The notes under the pieces were generated by a model that saw nothing but the letters and a program-made list of their open reading frames with translations, did not search any database and was not told where the DNA came from. Positions 6,990 to 15,857 of a DNA stretch of 64,000 nt are shown one piece after another; the stretch's first letter is position 1; each line of letters opens with the position of its first letter. Position numbers and translations under genes: made by a program. The stretch covers positions 124,001 to 188,000 of the forward strand of contig JAMLIR010000003.1 in the NCBI GenBank assembly GCA_023954045.1, written 5' to 3'. This stretch comes from Burkholderiaceae bacterium. Lineage in GTDB: Bacteria; Pseudomonadota; Gammaproteobacteria; Burkholderiales; Burkholderiaceae_E.

Positions 6990-9512
6990 ATGAGCGCAGC
7001 CGACAGCTATCCGTCCGCGGGGCTCAGTTCCGAGCAGGCGGCCCGCTTGCTCGCACAGGAGGGGCCGAACGAACTGCCGCGGCCGCCGAAGCGGACGGTG
7101 TGGCGCATCCTGCGCGAGGTGGTGCGCGAGCCGATGTTCCAGCTCCTGGCGGCGGCCGTGACCATCTACCTCGTGCTGGGCGACGTCTCGGAAGCCGGCG
7201 TGCTGCTGGCCTTCCTGGTCGTGATCGTCGCCATCACCCTGGTGCAGGAGCGGCGCACCGAGCGGGTATTGGAAGCGCTGCACGACATGACCAGCCCGCG
7301 CGCGCTGGTCTGGCGGGACGGGCAGCGACAACGGATCGCGGGCACCGAACTCGTGGTCGGCGACCGGATCGAGCTGGCCGAGGGCGACCGCGTGCCGGCC
7401 GATGCCCGGCTGCTGGAGGCCAACGACCTGGCCGTCGACGAATCCCTCTTGAGCGGCGAATCGCTGCCGGTGCTCAAGTCGGCCGACCACGACCCTTCCG
7501 CGCATGCTGCCGTGGTCCAGGTCCATGCCGGCACGATGGTGGTCGCCGGACAGGCGGTGGCATGCGTGACGGCCACCGGCGCGCGCAGCGAGATCGGCCG
7601 CATCGGCAAGACGCTCGGGGCCATCGAGACGCAGGCCACGCCGCTGCACCGGCAGACCCGTCAGCTCGTGCGCTGGTTCTCCGCGCTCGGCCTCGTGGTG
7701 AGCGTGGCCGTCGGCCTGCTGTTCGCCTGGACCCGCGGCGACTGGCTGGGCGGCGCGCTGGCCGGCATCACCATGGCGATGTCCATGCTGCCGCAGGAGT
7801 TCCTGCTGATCCTCACGGTCTTCATGGCCATGGGCGCGTGGCGGCTGTCGCGGCATCGCGTGCTGACGCGCCGCGCGGCCACCATCGAAGCGCTGGGTGC
7901 GGCCACGGTGCTGTGCACCGACAAGACGGGCACCCTGACCCAGAACAAGATGGCCATCGAGGCGCTGATGCGCTTCGGTCCCGAAGGCAGGACGGCCTGG
8001 CGCGCCCGCGACGGCGATCCGGGCGAGGCGTTCGACGAGCTGCGGCGCTACGGCGTGCTGGCCAGCGAGCGCGAGCCCGTCGATCCGATGGAGCGTGCGT
8101 TCCACCAATCGGCGCAACGTCGCCCCGGGCATGTTCCAGCCGATTGGGAGCTGGTGCACGAGTACAGCCTGAGCCCGCAATGGCCCGTGATGTCCCATGT
8201 CTGGCGAATGCCTGGCAGCGATCGGCATGTCGTGGCGGCCAAGGGAGCGCCGGAGACCGTGGCGTTGCTGTGCGGCCTGCCCGACGACGAGCGCGACCAG
8301 ATGCTGGCCGAGGCAGGCACGCTGGCCGACCAGGGCATGCGCGTGCTGGCGGTGGCGGGTGCAGCCTGGTCCGGCACCGAGTGGCCCGACACCCAGCAAG
8401 GCTTCGAATTCCGGTTGCTCGGACTGGTGGGGTTCGCCGATCCGCTGCGGGACGACGTGCCGCAGGCGGTCGAGGATTGCCGGCGCGCGGGCATCCGCGT
8501 GGTGATGATCACCGGCGACCACCCGGGGACGGCGCTGGCCATCGCCCGCCAGGCGGGCATCGACGGCCGGGGCGGCGCGCTTCGGGGCCACGAGGTCGCA
8601 TTGCTGGACGAGCCGGCCCTGCGGCGCAGCGTGGCGACGACGACGGTCTTCGCGCGGGTTGCGCCCGAGCAGAAGCTGCGCATCGTCCAGGCCCTGAAGG
8701 CCAACGGCGAAGTGGTCGCGATGACCGGTGACGGCGTCAACGACGCGCCCTCGCTCAAGGCTGCTCACATCGGCATCGCGATGGGCGGGCGCGGCACGGA
8801 CGTCGCGCGCGAGGCATCGTCGCTCGTGCTGCTGGACGACGATTTCGCAACGCTGGTGCGGGCGATCCGGCTGGGTCGGCGCATCTACGACAACCTGCGC
8901 AAGGCGATGCGCTTCGTCTTCGCGGTGCACGTCCCGATCGCCGGGCTGACGCTGGTCCCCCTGATGTTCGGCTGGCCGCTGCTGTTCACGCCGATGCACA
9001 TCGCGTTCCTCGAAATCGTGATCGATCCCGTCTGCTCGATCGCCTTCGAGGCGGAAGACGAAGAACGCGATGTAATGCAGCGGCCGCCGCGCGATCCCGG
9101 CGCGCCGCTGTTCTCGCTGTCCATGATCGCGCGGAGCCTGCTACAGGGTACCGTGGTGCTGACGCTGGTCGGTCTGCTGTTCTGGTTGCTGCTGCGGCTC
9201 GGGTGGTCCGACGAAGCGGCGAGGACCTCCGCCTTCATCGCGCTGGTGGCCTCGAACATTGCGCTGATCCTGGCCAATCGCTCGTTCAGCGCCGGTGTGG
9301 GACAGATCATGCGGTTGCACAATCGAGCGTTGTGGGGGATGGTGCTTGCGACGCTGGCCCTTCTGGTCATCGTGATCGGCATCCCGCTGCTCCGGCATCT
9401 GTTCGGCTTTGCGCTGCCAGACCTGCCCTCCGTGGCCGCGGCAACAGGGGTGGCGGTCGCGGTTCTGCTGCTGTTGCTGTTGCAGAAGCGCCTGGAGGCG
9501 GCCTGGGGCTAG
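6990..9512 (+). CDS. Cation-translocating P-type ATPase (P2-like), probable Mn2+/Ca2+ efflux
   Basis: An 840-residue P-type ATPase. The phosphorylation motif DKTGT (in CTDKTGTLTQNK) is at about residue 311; the hinge motif is TGDGVNDAPSLK near 586. It has N-terminal and C-terminal membrane domains and no heavy-metal (HMA) domain, so it is not P1B. The TM4 region reads MLPQEFLL rather than the PEGL of classical calcium pumps, and TM6 carries IDPVC. It lies 4 bases after mntX and shares the riboswitch transcript, so Mn2+ is the likeliest substrate; Ca2+ cannot be excluded. P-type ATPases under this riboswitch class are known in other bacteria. Confidence 0.88.
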   Translation: MSAADSYPSAGLSSEQAARLLAQEGPNELPRPPKRTVWRILREVVREPMFQLLAAAVTIYLVLGDVSEAGVLLAFLVVIVAITLVQERRTERVLEALHDMTSPRALVWRDGQRQRIAGTELVVGDRIELAEGDRVPADARLLEANDLAVDESLLSGESLPVLKSADHDPSAHAAVVQVHAGTMVVAGQAVACVTATGARSEIGRIGKTLGAIETQATPLHRQTRQLVRWFSALGLVVSVAVGLLFAWTRGDWLGGALAGITMAMSMLPQEFLLILTVFMAMGAWRLSRHRVLTRRAATIEALGAATVLCTDKTGTLTQNKMAIEALMRFGPEGRTAWRARDGDPGEAFDELRRYGVLASEREPVDPMERAFHQSAQRRPGHVPADWELVHEYSLSPQWPVMSHVWRMPGSDRHVVAAKGAPETVALLCGLPDDERDQMLAEAGTLADQGMRVLAVAGAAWSGTEWPDTQQGFEFRLLGLVGFADPLRDDVPQAVEDCRRAGIRVVMITGDHPGTALAIARQAGIDGRGGALRGHEVALLDEPALRRSVATTTVFARVAPEQKLRIVQALKANGEVVAMTGDGVNDAPSLKAAHIGIAMGGRGTDVAREASSLVLLDDDFATLVRAIRLGRRIYDNLRKAMRFVFAVHVPIAGLTLVPLMFGWPLLFTPMHIAFLEIVIDPVCSIAFEAEDEERDVMQRPPRDPGAPLFSLSMIARSLLQGTVVLTLVGLLFWLLLRLGWSDEAARTSAFIALVASNIALILANRSFSAGVGQIMRLHNRALWGMVLATLALLVIVIGIPLLRHLFGFALPDLPSVAAATGVAVAVLLLLLLQKRLEAAWG

Positions 9513-9524
9513 GCACTACCGACA

Positions 9525-10301
9525 ATGCATTGTGTTTCACCTAAAGCCATGGTTGATAACAGTCCTACAAGCGACTTGACCGAGCCCACAGCCTTGCTCG
9601 ACTACGCCCATCCCAGCATTGCCGGGCTTGTTGCCGCACGTGGCTGGTCGATGCTGCCGGTATTCCAGCGCATTGGCGCTGTCTACGATTACGTGAGAGA
9701 CGAGGTGGCCTTCGGCTACAACGTGTCCGACGACTTGCCGGCTTCACGAGTTCTGGCCGAAGGTATCGGCCAATGCAACACGAAAGGCACCTTGTTGATG
9801 GCCCTGCTGCGTGCAGTGGGCGTGCCATGTCGATTCCATGGCTTCACCATAGACAAGCAGCTTCAGAAAGGTGCTGTCACTGGTCTGTGGTATCTCCTTG
9901 CACCGCGCAGCATCATCCACAGTTGGGTAGAAGTCTTCTTCGAAGGCCGTTGGGTAAACCTGGAAGGGTTCATCCTCGACAAGCCTTATCTGTCTTCGCT
10001 CCAGAGGCGCTTCGCCCATCAGTCGGGTTCCTTCTGCGGATATGGAGCCGCGACGCCGGACTTGCAGAACCCGGCGGTGGACTGGAAAGGTTGCGACACC
10101 TATATCCAGCGAGAGGGAATCAACCGGGACTACGGAGTTTTCAATTCGCCGGAGGCGTTCTACGCCAGACACGGAACGAACTTGAAGGGCTTTAAGCGCT
10201 GGCTGTACGCGAACGTCGTCAGGCACTTGATGAACCGAAACGTCGAGAACATTCGACGAGGAGTTCTGAGCCGAGGGCGCGAAGCCGTTCACCAAAAATA
10301 A
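9525..10301 (+). CDS. Transglutaminase-like cysteine peptidase-fold protein
   Basis: A 258-residue protein with a transglutaminase-like core: Cys in GIGQCNTKGT near residue 85, His in IIHSWVEV near 130, and an acidic/asparagine position in VNLEGF downstream, giving a plausible Cys-His-Asp/Asn triad. There is no signal peptide. An alternative ATG is at 9549. It starts 12 bases after the ATPase stop, so it may be the third gene of the Mn operon, but its base composition is noticeably less GC-rich than the two genes before it. Substrate is unknown. Confidence 0.7.
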   Translation: MHCVSPKAMVDNSPTSDLTEPTALLDYAHPSIAGLVAARGWSMLPVFQRIGAVYDYVRDEVAFGYNVSDDLPASRVLAEGIGQCNTKGTLLMALLRAVGVPCRFHGFTIDKQLQKGAVTGLWYLLAPRSIIHSWVEVFFEGRWVNLEGFILDKPYLSSLQRRFAHQSGSFCGYGAATPDLQNPAVDWKGCDTYIQREGINRDYGVFNSPEAFYARHGTNLKGFKRWLYANVVRHLMNRNVENIRRGVLSRGREAVHQK

Positions 10302-10320
10302 AGCGGCCCCGAGGGGCCGC
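10294..10320 (-). terminator. Rho-independent terminator at a convergent gene end
   Basis: An 8-bp perfect GC stem (GCGGCCCC/GGGGCCGC, 10303-10320) is followed on the minus strand by TTTATTTTT. It ends the helicase operon that reads leftward and lies 1 base after the stop of the plus-strand transglutaminase gene, so the hairpin may also slow plus-strand transcripts. Confidence 0.85.
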
Positions 10321-10334
10321 CAAGATATGTGGGA

Positions 10335-12614
10335 TCAATGCACCAATTGCCGGGCCAGTGCCACCTCGACGGAATCACCGTCCTGATTCAGCACATCCAG
10401 TCCCGATTCGGGTACGTCTCCCGACGTGCTTTGCGAGACCATGATCTTCTTGGCCATCAGTCCCAGGCAGGTCATCTGCGAGGAAGCGGCGTAGCCGAGA
10501 TAGATCACGCGCACGGCCTGCTTCTGGCCGATACGCCATGAGCGTCTTGCGGCCTGCTGCAGGCTGTAGACGTTGTAGCCCGACTGCATGAACACGATCG
10601 TCGGAAACTCCAACAGATCGAGGCCCGTCTTGACCAGCTCCGGGTTGGTGATGAGCACGTCGATCCCACGATCCAACTGCTCGGCGATCCAGTCTTCGCG
10701 GCGGGAGGCGTCCACGCTTGCGCGCAGCACCGCCACTCGAAAACCTTCCTGCTCCAGCAGCACCTTCAGGCGCGACGTGGTGTCGCGCGTGCCGGTGTAG
10801 ACCGAATAGACCAGCGTCTTGCGACCTTCCGCCTTCTCCTGCTTGCAGATCTCGATCAGCTCGCGCTCCTTCGGCATCACCTCCAGCTCGTTGAACTGAG
10901 CCGGGACGAAGGCCAAGGTCTGGCGCGTGCGCGGATGCACTACCGTCTCCGACCGGAAGCAGCAATCCGACCAGGCCAGCAGCACGTTGAGGACCACACC
11001 GAGCAGCGTCGTGTCCCGCTTCGCCAGAGCCTGCTTGAGCTCCGCGGTCAGCCGGCCAGACAGATCGCGATAGGCCGCGGCTTGCGCCGTGTCCATCGCC
11101 ACCTCGCGGAACTCCTCGTCGTAGGGCGGCAGCACGTTGCCGCCGATGTCCTTCAACTTCAGGAAGACCGTGAACGGCAGGACGCAACGCAGCACGCCAT
11201 TCGGGCCGAAGCCCGGCGCCTTGACCGTGCGCACCGAGACCTTGTTGCCCTTGGCCGTCTTGTGCGCCGTGCCGGTGCTCTCGGAATAGATGTCCTTGAG
11301 GACGCCGTGATCGCGCATGAACGCCATCGCGGCCGAGGTCATGCTGCCGCTCTTGGTGGGGCGGTAGCCGTCTTCGATCATTCGCCCCGGCAGGGCTCGG
11401 AACAGCAGGTGGAACAGGTCGTCGCCGTAGCCACCCATTAACGTGCCGGTCAGCAGCAAGGTCTTGCACGCTTTCGCTGCGAGCACGCCCATGGCCTGGC
11501 CCTGGGCGCTACCGCCGTTCTTGTATTCATGCGCCTCGTCGGCGATGAGCAGGTCGAACGTGCCTTGCGGCAGGTAGCGTTTGATGAACTCGGACGGCTG
11601 ATAGCCGCCCGCGCCGAACCCGAACTCCATGTTGGCCATCGCGCGCTCCATGCGCGTGGCCTGTCGGTCGGAGAAGATCAGTTCGCCGTTGCCATCCATG
11701 AGGTTGATGAACTCATGGATGTTGTCGCCCAGCATCGAGGCCAGGAAGCCATCGCCGAACTTCTTCATCAGCTTCTGCGCGGTGACTTCCCCGATCGTCG
11801 GGATGCGCTTGAGTGCCTTGAGTACGGCTGAAGATTGGTCACTGGCGGACAGACTTCGCGGTCGGATCAGCGTCCACAGCGGTGCGGCGCAATGGCTGCA
11901 CTTGCGGCGGTAGTCCTCGGCTTCCAGCTCGACCGGGTTGACCGGCTCGCCGTCAAGGTCGGTGATGACCTGGCCGCAATCGGGGCACGCGCCCACTTCG
12001 CCGTGCTGCGTGCGCCGCGCGTTGAAGACGGGCTTCCAGTGGAAACCCATGCGCATCCGCACGCGACCCAACACGAAGAACTCCTGGCCGCGTGCCGGGA
12101 CGCCCAACTGCTCGCGCAGCTTGATGAGCTTGACTAACGTGTCGGGGCCATTGAGCACCCAGACCTTGGCACCGGCCACGGTCTCCTGGATTTCCCGGCG
12201 CCACTTGTAGACCAAATGAGGGGGACTCAAGACGAGCGTGCGACGGTAGCCTTCGGCGTGCAGCACGGCCGCCGTGGCAATCCCGACAGTGGTCTTGCCG
12301 CAGCCCATCTCGCCGTTGACGATCGCGGCGCGTTCGCCGCGGTCGGCCAGCAGCTCGGTGACGGCGTGCACCACCTCGGCCTGCGCGCCGAACAGCTTAC
12401 GCTTGAGACTGGCCAGCACGAGCTGGCGGTGCGGCCGGGCCTGGCCGGTGTAGACGGGCGGGTTGGCGCTGTTGAGCGATTCCAGCAGCTCATCGCCGAA
12501 CTCGGTGACGAAATCCTGAAGGCTCAGAGCCAAGGGAGAAGCGGCCGCTTCGAGCAGGTCGCCCTGGATGGGCGTGCCGTCGGCGGCAGATACGACTTCG
12601 GTATCGAGGGACAT
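10335..12614 (-). CDS. SNF2/DEAD-like helicase, ICE-conserved
   Basis: A 759-residue superfamily 2 helicase. The Walker A motif GEMGCGKTT is near residue 102 and the DEAH box (IADEAHEY) near 357. The C-terminal RecA-like lobe contains QAARRSWRIGQKQ near residue 695, the motif VI pattern of SNF2-type enzymes. A CxxC pair and a second CxxC around residues 214-245 suggest a zinc-binding insert. A ribosome site GGAG precedes the ATG. It is a common backbone gene in ICEclc-like elements, probably acting on element DNA, but its exact role is unknown. Confidence 0.85.
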   Translation of the reverse strand: MSLDTEVVSAADGTPIQGDLLEAAASPLALSLQDFVTEFGDELLESLNSANPPVYTGQARPHRQLVLASLKRKLFGAQAEVVHAVTELLADRGERAAIVNGEMGCGKTTVGIATAAVLHAEGYRRTLVLSPPHLVYKWRREIQETVAGAKVWVLNGPDTLVKLIKLREQLGVPARGQEFFVLGRVRMRMGFHWKPVFNARRTQHGEVGACPDCGQVITDLDGEPVNPVELEAEDYRRKCSHCAAPLWTLIRPRSLSASDQSSAVLKALKRIPTIGEVTAQKLMKKFGDGFLASMLGDNIHEFINLMDGNGELIFSDRQATRMERAMANMEFGFGAGGYQPSEFIKRYLPQGTFDLLIADEAHEYKNGGSAQGQAMGVLAAKACKTLLLTGTLMGGYGDDLFHLLFRALPGRMIEDGYRPTKSGSMTSAAMAFMRDHGVLKDIYSESTGTAHKTAKGNKVSVRTVKAPGFGPNGVLRCVLPFTVFLKLKDIGGNVLPPYDEEFREVAMDTAQAAAYRDLSGRLTAELKQALAKRDTTLLGVVLNVLLAWSDCCFRSETVVHPRTRQTLAFVPAQFNELEVMPKERELIEICKQEKAEGRKTLVYSVYTGTRDTTSRLKVLLEQEGFRVAVLRASVDASRREDWIAEQLDRGIDVLITNPELVKTGLDLLEFPTIVFMQSGYNVYSLQQAARRSWRIGQKQAVRVIYLGYAASSQMTCLGLMAKKIMVSQSTSGDVPESGLDVLNQDGDSVEVALARQLVH

Positions 12615-12635
12615 GGTGATGCTCCAAAGAAAAAT

Positions 12636-12680
12636 GGGGCATGCACCTCCCCGCGGGGCGATGGCATGCCCCGGGGTGGG
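12636..12680 (-). promoter_or_regulatory. GC-rich leader with alternative pairings, before the helicase gene
   Basis: On the minus strand the leader reads CCCACCCC, GGGGCATGC, a short CCCC/GGGG segment, GGGGAGGT and GCATGCCCC. The first and fourth elements can pair, and so can the second and fifth, which is an interleaved (pseudoknot or switch-like) order. The same order recurs upstream of other backbone genes here. It follows the pyrimidine tract CTTTCTTCC and precedes the ribosome site. Confidence 0.5.
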
Positions 12681-12750
12681 AAGAAAGAGCAGCGCGAGGC
12701 TGCGGTGGAAAGAACAACGAAGCGACGGCGAAGCCGTCAGGGAACAGCGG

Positions 12751-13860
12751 TCAGCGGATGGTCAGCACCTCGCCGCAGGTCGGTGAGCCCGGTGTCATGT
12801 CCCAGGCGCGGATGACCGGCACGAACCTGTCGGTCAGGATGCGCGTCTCGGCCACGGAGCCATCGTCGCGCTCGGTGTACTCGGTCTGCAGCGCCTTCTC
12901 CTTGTGGGTGTCGCCCTTGACGACGAGCACGCGCCCGGTCTTGGACTTCACCACGCCGGAGATCGCACCTGCGGCCAGCGCCAAGGCGAGATGCCAGTGG
13001 GACAAGGCTCGCGCCGGAGGCCGCAGCGACTGCTGCGCGGCGCCCAGGTGCGTGTCCAGCGTCGGCCAAAGCCCCTGCAGCCGGCCGACTTCCTCGGCGA
13101 ACTGCTCGGGCTCCATCGTGACGCGGTAGAAATGCTCCGGCTCGGCCGGGCTGGCAGGCACCGTGTACGGCAGGAACGGCCATTCGACCGGCAGCTCCTC
13201 GGCTTCGACATCGCCTTGCCCGATCTGCAGCAGCAGCGCGCGCGTGGCCTTGACCGAATCCGTCGCCTGGTCGCGTTGACGAACACGGCGGCCGAAGATC
13301 ACCACCTGCTTGAACTGCGTCTCCACCGCGCGGTAGATGCGCAGCTCGGCGAAGTGCCGGGTCAGCCATCCGACCAGCTCGGCATCGAGGACGTAGTGCG
13401 GCACGATGTAGATCAACACGCCGCCGTACAGCAGCAGCGGGAGCGCCTTCTGATAGAACAGCTTTTCCAGCCGGGCGCGGCCCTGACCCTGATAGCCGAC
13501 GTTGCCGTTAGCATCCTTGGACAGGTCGCCATACGGCGGGTTGAGGAACAAGAGTCCGAAGCTCTGCCGGCTGATCAGAGTGTCCATCAGGTCGCCATGG
13601 ATGCAGCGATCGACCAGTTGCCGCGCGTGGCGCGCACGCTCGGCGTCGTACTCGACGGCGAAAGCCTGGACCTGCCCGCGCCCGAGGGCGTGGGCGGCTT
13701 CGGCGATCGCCACGCCTTCGCCGGCGCAGGGATCGAGGATGCACATGGAGCCGTTGGCCGGCGCCAGTGCGGCGAGTGATCTTTCGAGCGTGGGTTCATC
13801 CGTGGGGAAGTACCCGTTCTTGACGAAATTGCGGGCGAGCCGCGGGAACATGAGGGCCAT
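12751..13860 (-). CDS. DUF6094-type class I SAM-dependent methyltransferase
   Basis: A 369-residue protein with methyltransferase motif I (DPCAGEG, near residue 43) and the catalytic NPPY of N6-adenine or glutamine methylases (LFLNPPYGD, near residue 108). The start at 13860 is supported by AGGAGA upstream; the frame is open to 13995. It resembles the DUF6094 methyltransferases of this ICE class. DNA adenine methylation of the element is a reasonable guess, perhaps as protection on entry, but no recognition domain is visible. It is cotranscribed with the helicase and the gene at 13928. Confidence 0.8.
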   Translation of the reverse strand: MALMFPRLARNFVKNGYFPTDEPTLERSLAALAPANGSMCILDPCAGEGVAIAEAAHALGRGQVQAFAVEYDAERARHARQLVDRCIHGDLMDTLISRQSFGLLFLNPPYGDLSKDANGNVGYQGQGRARLEKLFYQKALPLLLYGGVLIYIVPHYVLDAELVGWLTRHFAELRIYRAVETQFKQVVIFGRRVRQRDQATDSVKATRALLLQIGQGDVEAEELPVEWPFLPYTVPASPAEPEHFYRVTMEPEQFAEEVGRLQGLWPTLDTHLGAAQQSLRPPARALSHWHLALALAAGAISGVVKSKTGRVLVVKGDTHKEKALQTEYTERDDGSVAETRILTDRFVPVIRAWDMTPGSPTCGEVLTIR

Positions 13861-13893
13861 GGGATTCTCCTGGCATTGATGGTGAAGGGATGC

Positions 13894-13915
13894 GGACATG
13901 CGCGCGTGCATGTCC
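13894..13915 (-). promoter_or_regulatory. Hairpin in the leader of the DUF6094 gene
   Basis: A 7-bp inverted repeat GGACATG / CATGTCC with an 8-base loop lies about 34 bases upstream of the methyltransferase start. It is simpler than the interleaved leaders before the neighbouring genes. Confidence 0.4.
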
Positions 13916-13927
13916 GATGAACGAACC

Positions 13928-14584
13928 TCAAGCCACCGCTTCGAGCGGCAGTGCAGAGGGGATGCGGCGAGCAGGCGTACCCGCGTCGAGTGCACCGCTG
14001 CGGATCAGTCCGCCGAGCACCTCGGTCAGCGCCGGCACGTCGATGGCGAGCCGATGACCTTCCAGAGGTCCGATTGCGAACGGCAGGCGCGTCAGCATCG
14101 ACTTCGCCTGCAGCAGTTCCAGCACGGGATCGCGCCAGGGATCGAGAAGCGGCAGCGGGCAGGTATCCCGCACCAGCTTCCACAGCCGGTCGAGCCGGTG
14201 CGTGGAATCACGAGGCAGGAGCGCCAGCGCGCTGGCGTTGGCCTTGTCGGGCCTGACGCAGCGACGATCGAACAGCCAGATGTTGGTCAGCGAGCCGAAC
14301 AGCGTGCGCCGGTAGGCGCGTGCGCTGCGCTTTTCCAGGCTCTCGACATTGCCGACGAAGACCGGGACGCTCGCGCCCTGTTCGGTGATGACGTGGAACT
14401 GATCCAGTCCCTGTTCGTCCCGGCCCAGGGTGAGGCGGGCCAGGAATTGCTGGACGGCGGTATCGCGCGCCCAGAGCGAAATGAAGACGAGGCTGCCGTT
14501 CTCGTCACCGACGCAGCCGTCGGCCATCAGGTCGGGGCACTCGTCGAGGCGATAGAGCGTCTTGGGGGAAGAAGGTGCAGGCAT
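13928..14584 (-). CDS. ICE-conserved hypothetical protein
   Basis: A 218-residue soluble protein of unknown function. The start at 14584 is preferred over upstream in-frame starts because it follows GAGGACATCACC and a structured leader like those of the neighbouring genes. There is no signal peptide or membrane segment. It is the first gene of the operon that continues into the methyltransferase and helicase genes, and it is headed by a copy of the three-hairpin RNA motif at 14691-14756. Confidence 0.7.
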   Translation of the reverse strand: MPAPSSPKTLYRLDECPDLMADGCVGDENGSLVFISLWARDTAVQQFLARLTLGRDEQGLDQFHVITEQGASVPVFVGNVESLEKRSARAYRRTLFGSLTNIWLFDRRCVRPDKANASALALLPRDSTHRLDRLWKLVRDTCPLPLLDPWRDPVLELLQAKSMLTRLPFAIGPLEGHRLAIDVPALTEVLGGLIRSGALDAGTPARRIPSALPLEAVA

Positions 14585-14605
14585 GGTGATGTCCTCGGAG
14601 TAAGC

Positions 14606-14651
14606 GGAGACAGCACCACCCGCGAGGGCAGTGACTGCCCCGGGGGGATGG
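14606..14651 (-). promoter_or_regulatory. GC-rich leader with alternative pairings, before the 13928 gene
   Basis: On the minus strand CCATCC can pair with GGGTGG, while GGGCAG forms a perfect local hairpin with CTGCCC. The sequence follows TCTTCTTCC and lies directly before the ribosome site. It resembles the leaders at 12636, 17952, 25507 and 26282. Confidence 0.45.
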
Positions 14652-14690
14652 AAGAAGACGCGGTAAGCGTCGTGGCGAAGAAACCGACCA

Positions 14691-14756
14691 GTGCGTCGCA
14701 ACGCACCGTAGCCTCGAAGGTCTGAGCTACCTGGGCATGTTGTCGGCTGCGCCGAC
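14691..14756 (-). ncRNA. Three-hairpin RNA-like motif, copy C
   Basis: Reading the minus strand: hairpin 1 GTCGGC-gca-GCCGAC; linker containing ACATGCCCAGG; hairpin 2 GTAGC...GCTAC with CTTCGA in its loop; hairpin 3 GTGCGT-tgcg-ACGCAC with a UGCG tetraloop. Copies A and B have the same order and spacing but different stem bases, so the stems covary. It lies 107 bases upstream of the 13928-14584 gene. It may belong to the DUF3577 RNA motif described in comparative searches, which I recall but cannot confirm. Confidence 0.75.
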
Positions 14757-14842
14757 GGACATGGGCGTAGCGTGCTTCAAAGAGAACGGCGCAGGGAGCG
14801 AAAAACCGCCGCGAAGTGCAACCCTGTTTGCCGGAAGCTCTT

Positions 14843-14887
14843 CGGGAAAAGAAAAGCGGACCGCGCCGCGATGAGCACGATCCGCTT
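14843..14887 (-). terminator. Terminator after the DUF932 gene
   Basis: A 7-bp stem AAGCGGA (14854-14860) / TCCGCTT (14881-14887) is followed on the minus strand by TTTTCTTTTCC. It ends the operon 17921-14893 just before copy C of the RNA motif and the next operon. Confidence 0.7.
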
Positions 14888-14892
14888 GGGGG

Positions 14893-15720
14893 TCAGGCTT
14901 TCAGCTTGCGCAGACCGTCCGCGAGCAGCCAAAGCGCCCGGTTCAGCCGGACGTTCTGGTCGATGCCCTGGACGGGCCGCGTGCGCTGCTGGCGCCCGTT
15001 GGCGGCACGGCCGGTCAGGCCGCCCTTGACCAGGTTCTCTTGGACCCGGTTGAAGACCGACCAAAGATCGGCACGGTTGTCGTCGAAACGACGAGGCCGC
15101 AGGATCTGCGTCTCCGTGATGGGCAAGGCCTTGCCCGACTCGTCGTACTTCAAGGTCAGCGCCGACCTGGCGAAGACTTCGGCCTCGCCGTCGTCGAGGG
15201 TGATGACGCGCATGGCGTCGCGCGAGTCCTGCACGCGCTCGAAGCCGTGCAGCACCTCGTAGGCGCCTTCGATCACGTGATCGGTGACGTCGCCCTTGTG
15301 GGGCACGCGCACGTCGGCGAAGGTGTCGCCGCACACCAGGCCGTTGTGGCAGGCGAATCTGAACATGCCGGCGAGCATCTGGTAGCTGCTGCTGCCGTCG
15401 TGCGAGTTGAGCAGGATGATCTCGTTCGCCTCGGCGCCGTTGATCTGGCTGGCGTGGCGAAGGCGCAGCATGTGCTTGGTGTAGTCGCGGCGGTCCTCGT
15501 GTCGCACGCGGGTCTGGCACACCATGAACGGCTGGAAGCCTTCCTTGCGCAGTTCGGTCAGCACAGCCGCCGTGGGGATGTAGCTGTACCGCTCGGAGCG
15601 GCTTTCGTGCGGGGTGTCCGCGAAGATGGACGGGGCCACGGTGCGAATCTGATCGTCCGACAGCGGATGGTCGGCGCGCAGCACCGGGGAACGAGAGGCG
15701 AAGCGGGATGCGAGTTGCAT
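14893..15720 (-). CDS. DUF932 family protein
   Basis: A 275-residue protein of the DUF932 family, common on plasmids, phages and ICEs. The start at 15720 is supported by AAGGAG 7 bases upstream; the frame is open far beyond it. Typical family features are the central ILLNSHDGSSSYQ region near residue 107 followed by FACHNGLVCGD near 130. No enzymatic role is established. It is the last gene of the operon that begins with the DUF3577 gene. Confidence 0.85.
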   Translation of the reverse strand: MQLASRFASRSPVLRADHPLSDDQIRTVAPSIFADTPHESRSERYSYIPTAAVLTELRKEGFQPFMVCQTRVRHEDRRDYTKHMLRLRHASQINGAEANEIILLNSHDGSSSYQMLAGMFRFACHNGLVCGDTFADVRVPHKGDVTDHVIEGAYEVLHGFERVQDSRDAMRVITLDDGEAEVFARSALTLKYDESGKALPITETQILRPRRFDDNRADLWSVFNRVQENLVKGGLTGRAANGRQQRTRPVQGIDQNVRLNRALWLLADGLRKLKA

Positions 15721-15799
15721 GATGATCTCCTTGCGGAATGGAGCAATCGGCATCCGGCGGCCGAGGCCGGATGCGCGCGATTGCGTGGGACGAAGAAGA

Positions 15800-15816
15800 G
15801 CCCTGCTGAACAGGGC
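15800..15816 (-). terminator. Short hairpin with pyrimidine tail between genes
   Basis: A 6-bp stem GCCCTG/CAGGGC with a 5-base loop, followed on the minus strand by TCTTCTTCG. It sits between the 15858 and DUF932 genes and may attenuate transcription or stabilise an mRNA end. The tail is not a strong U run. Confidence 0.4.
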
Positions 15817-15857
15817 CTGGTGAAAGGGATGAGGAAGCGGGCCGAGGAAGGTCCGGC

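Noticed and set aside
6948-8999. Open frame of 683 codons on the minus strand opposite the P-type ATPase
   Set aside because: The plus-strand ATPase has all expected motifs. The antisense reading is rich in His, Gln and Arg and matches no family.
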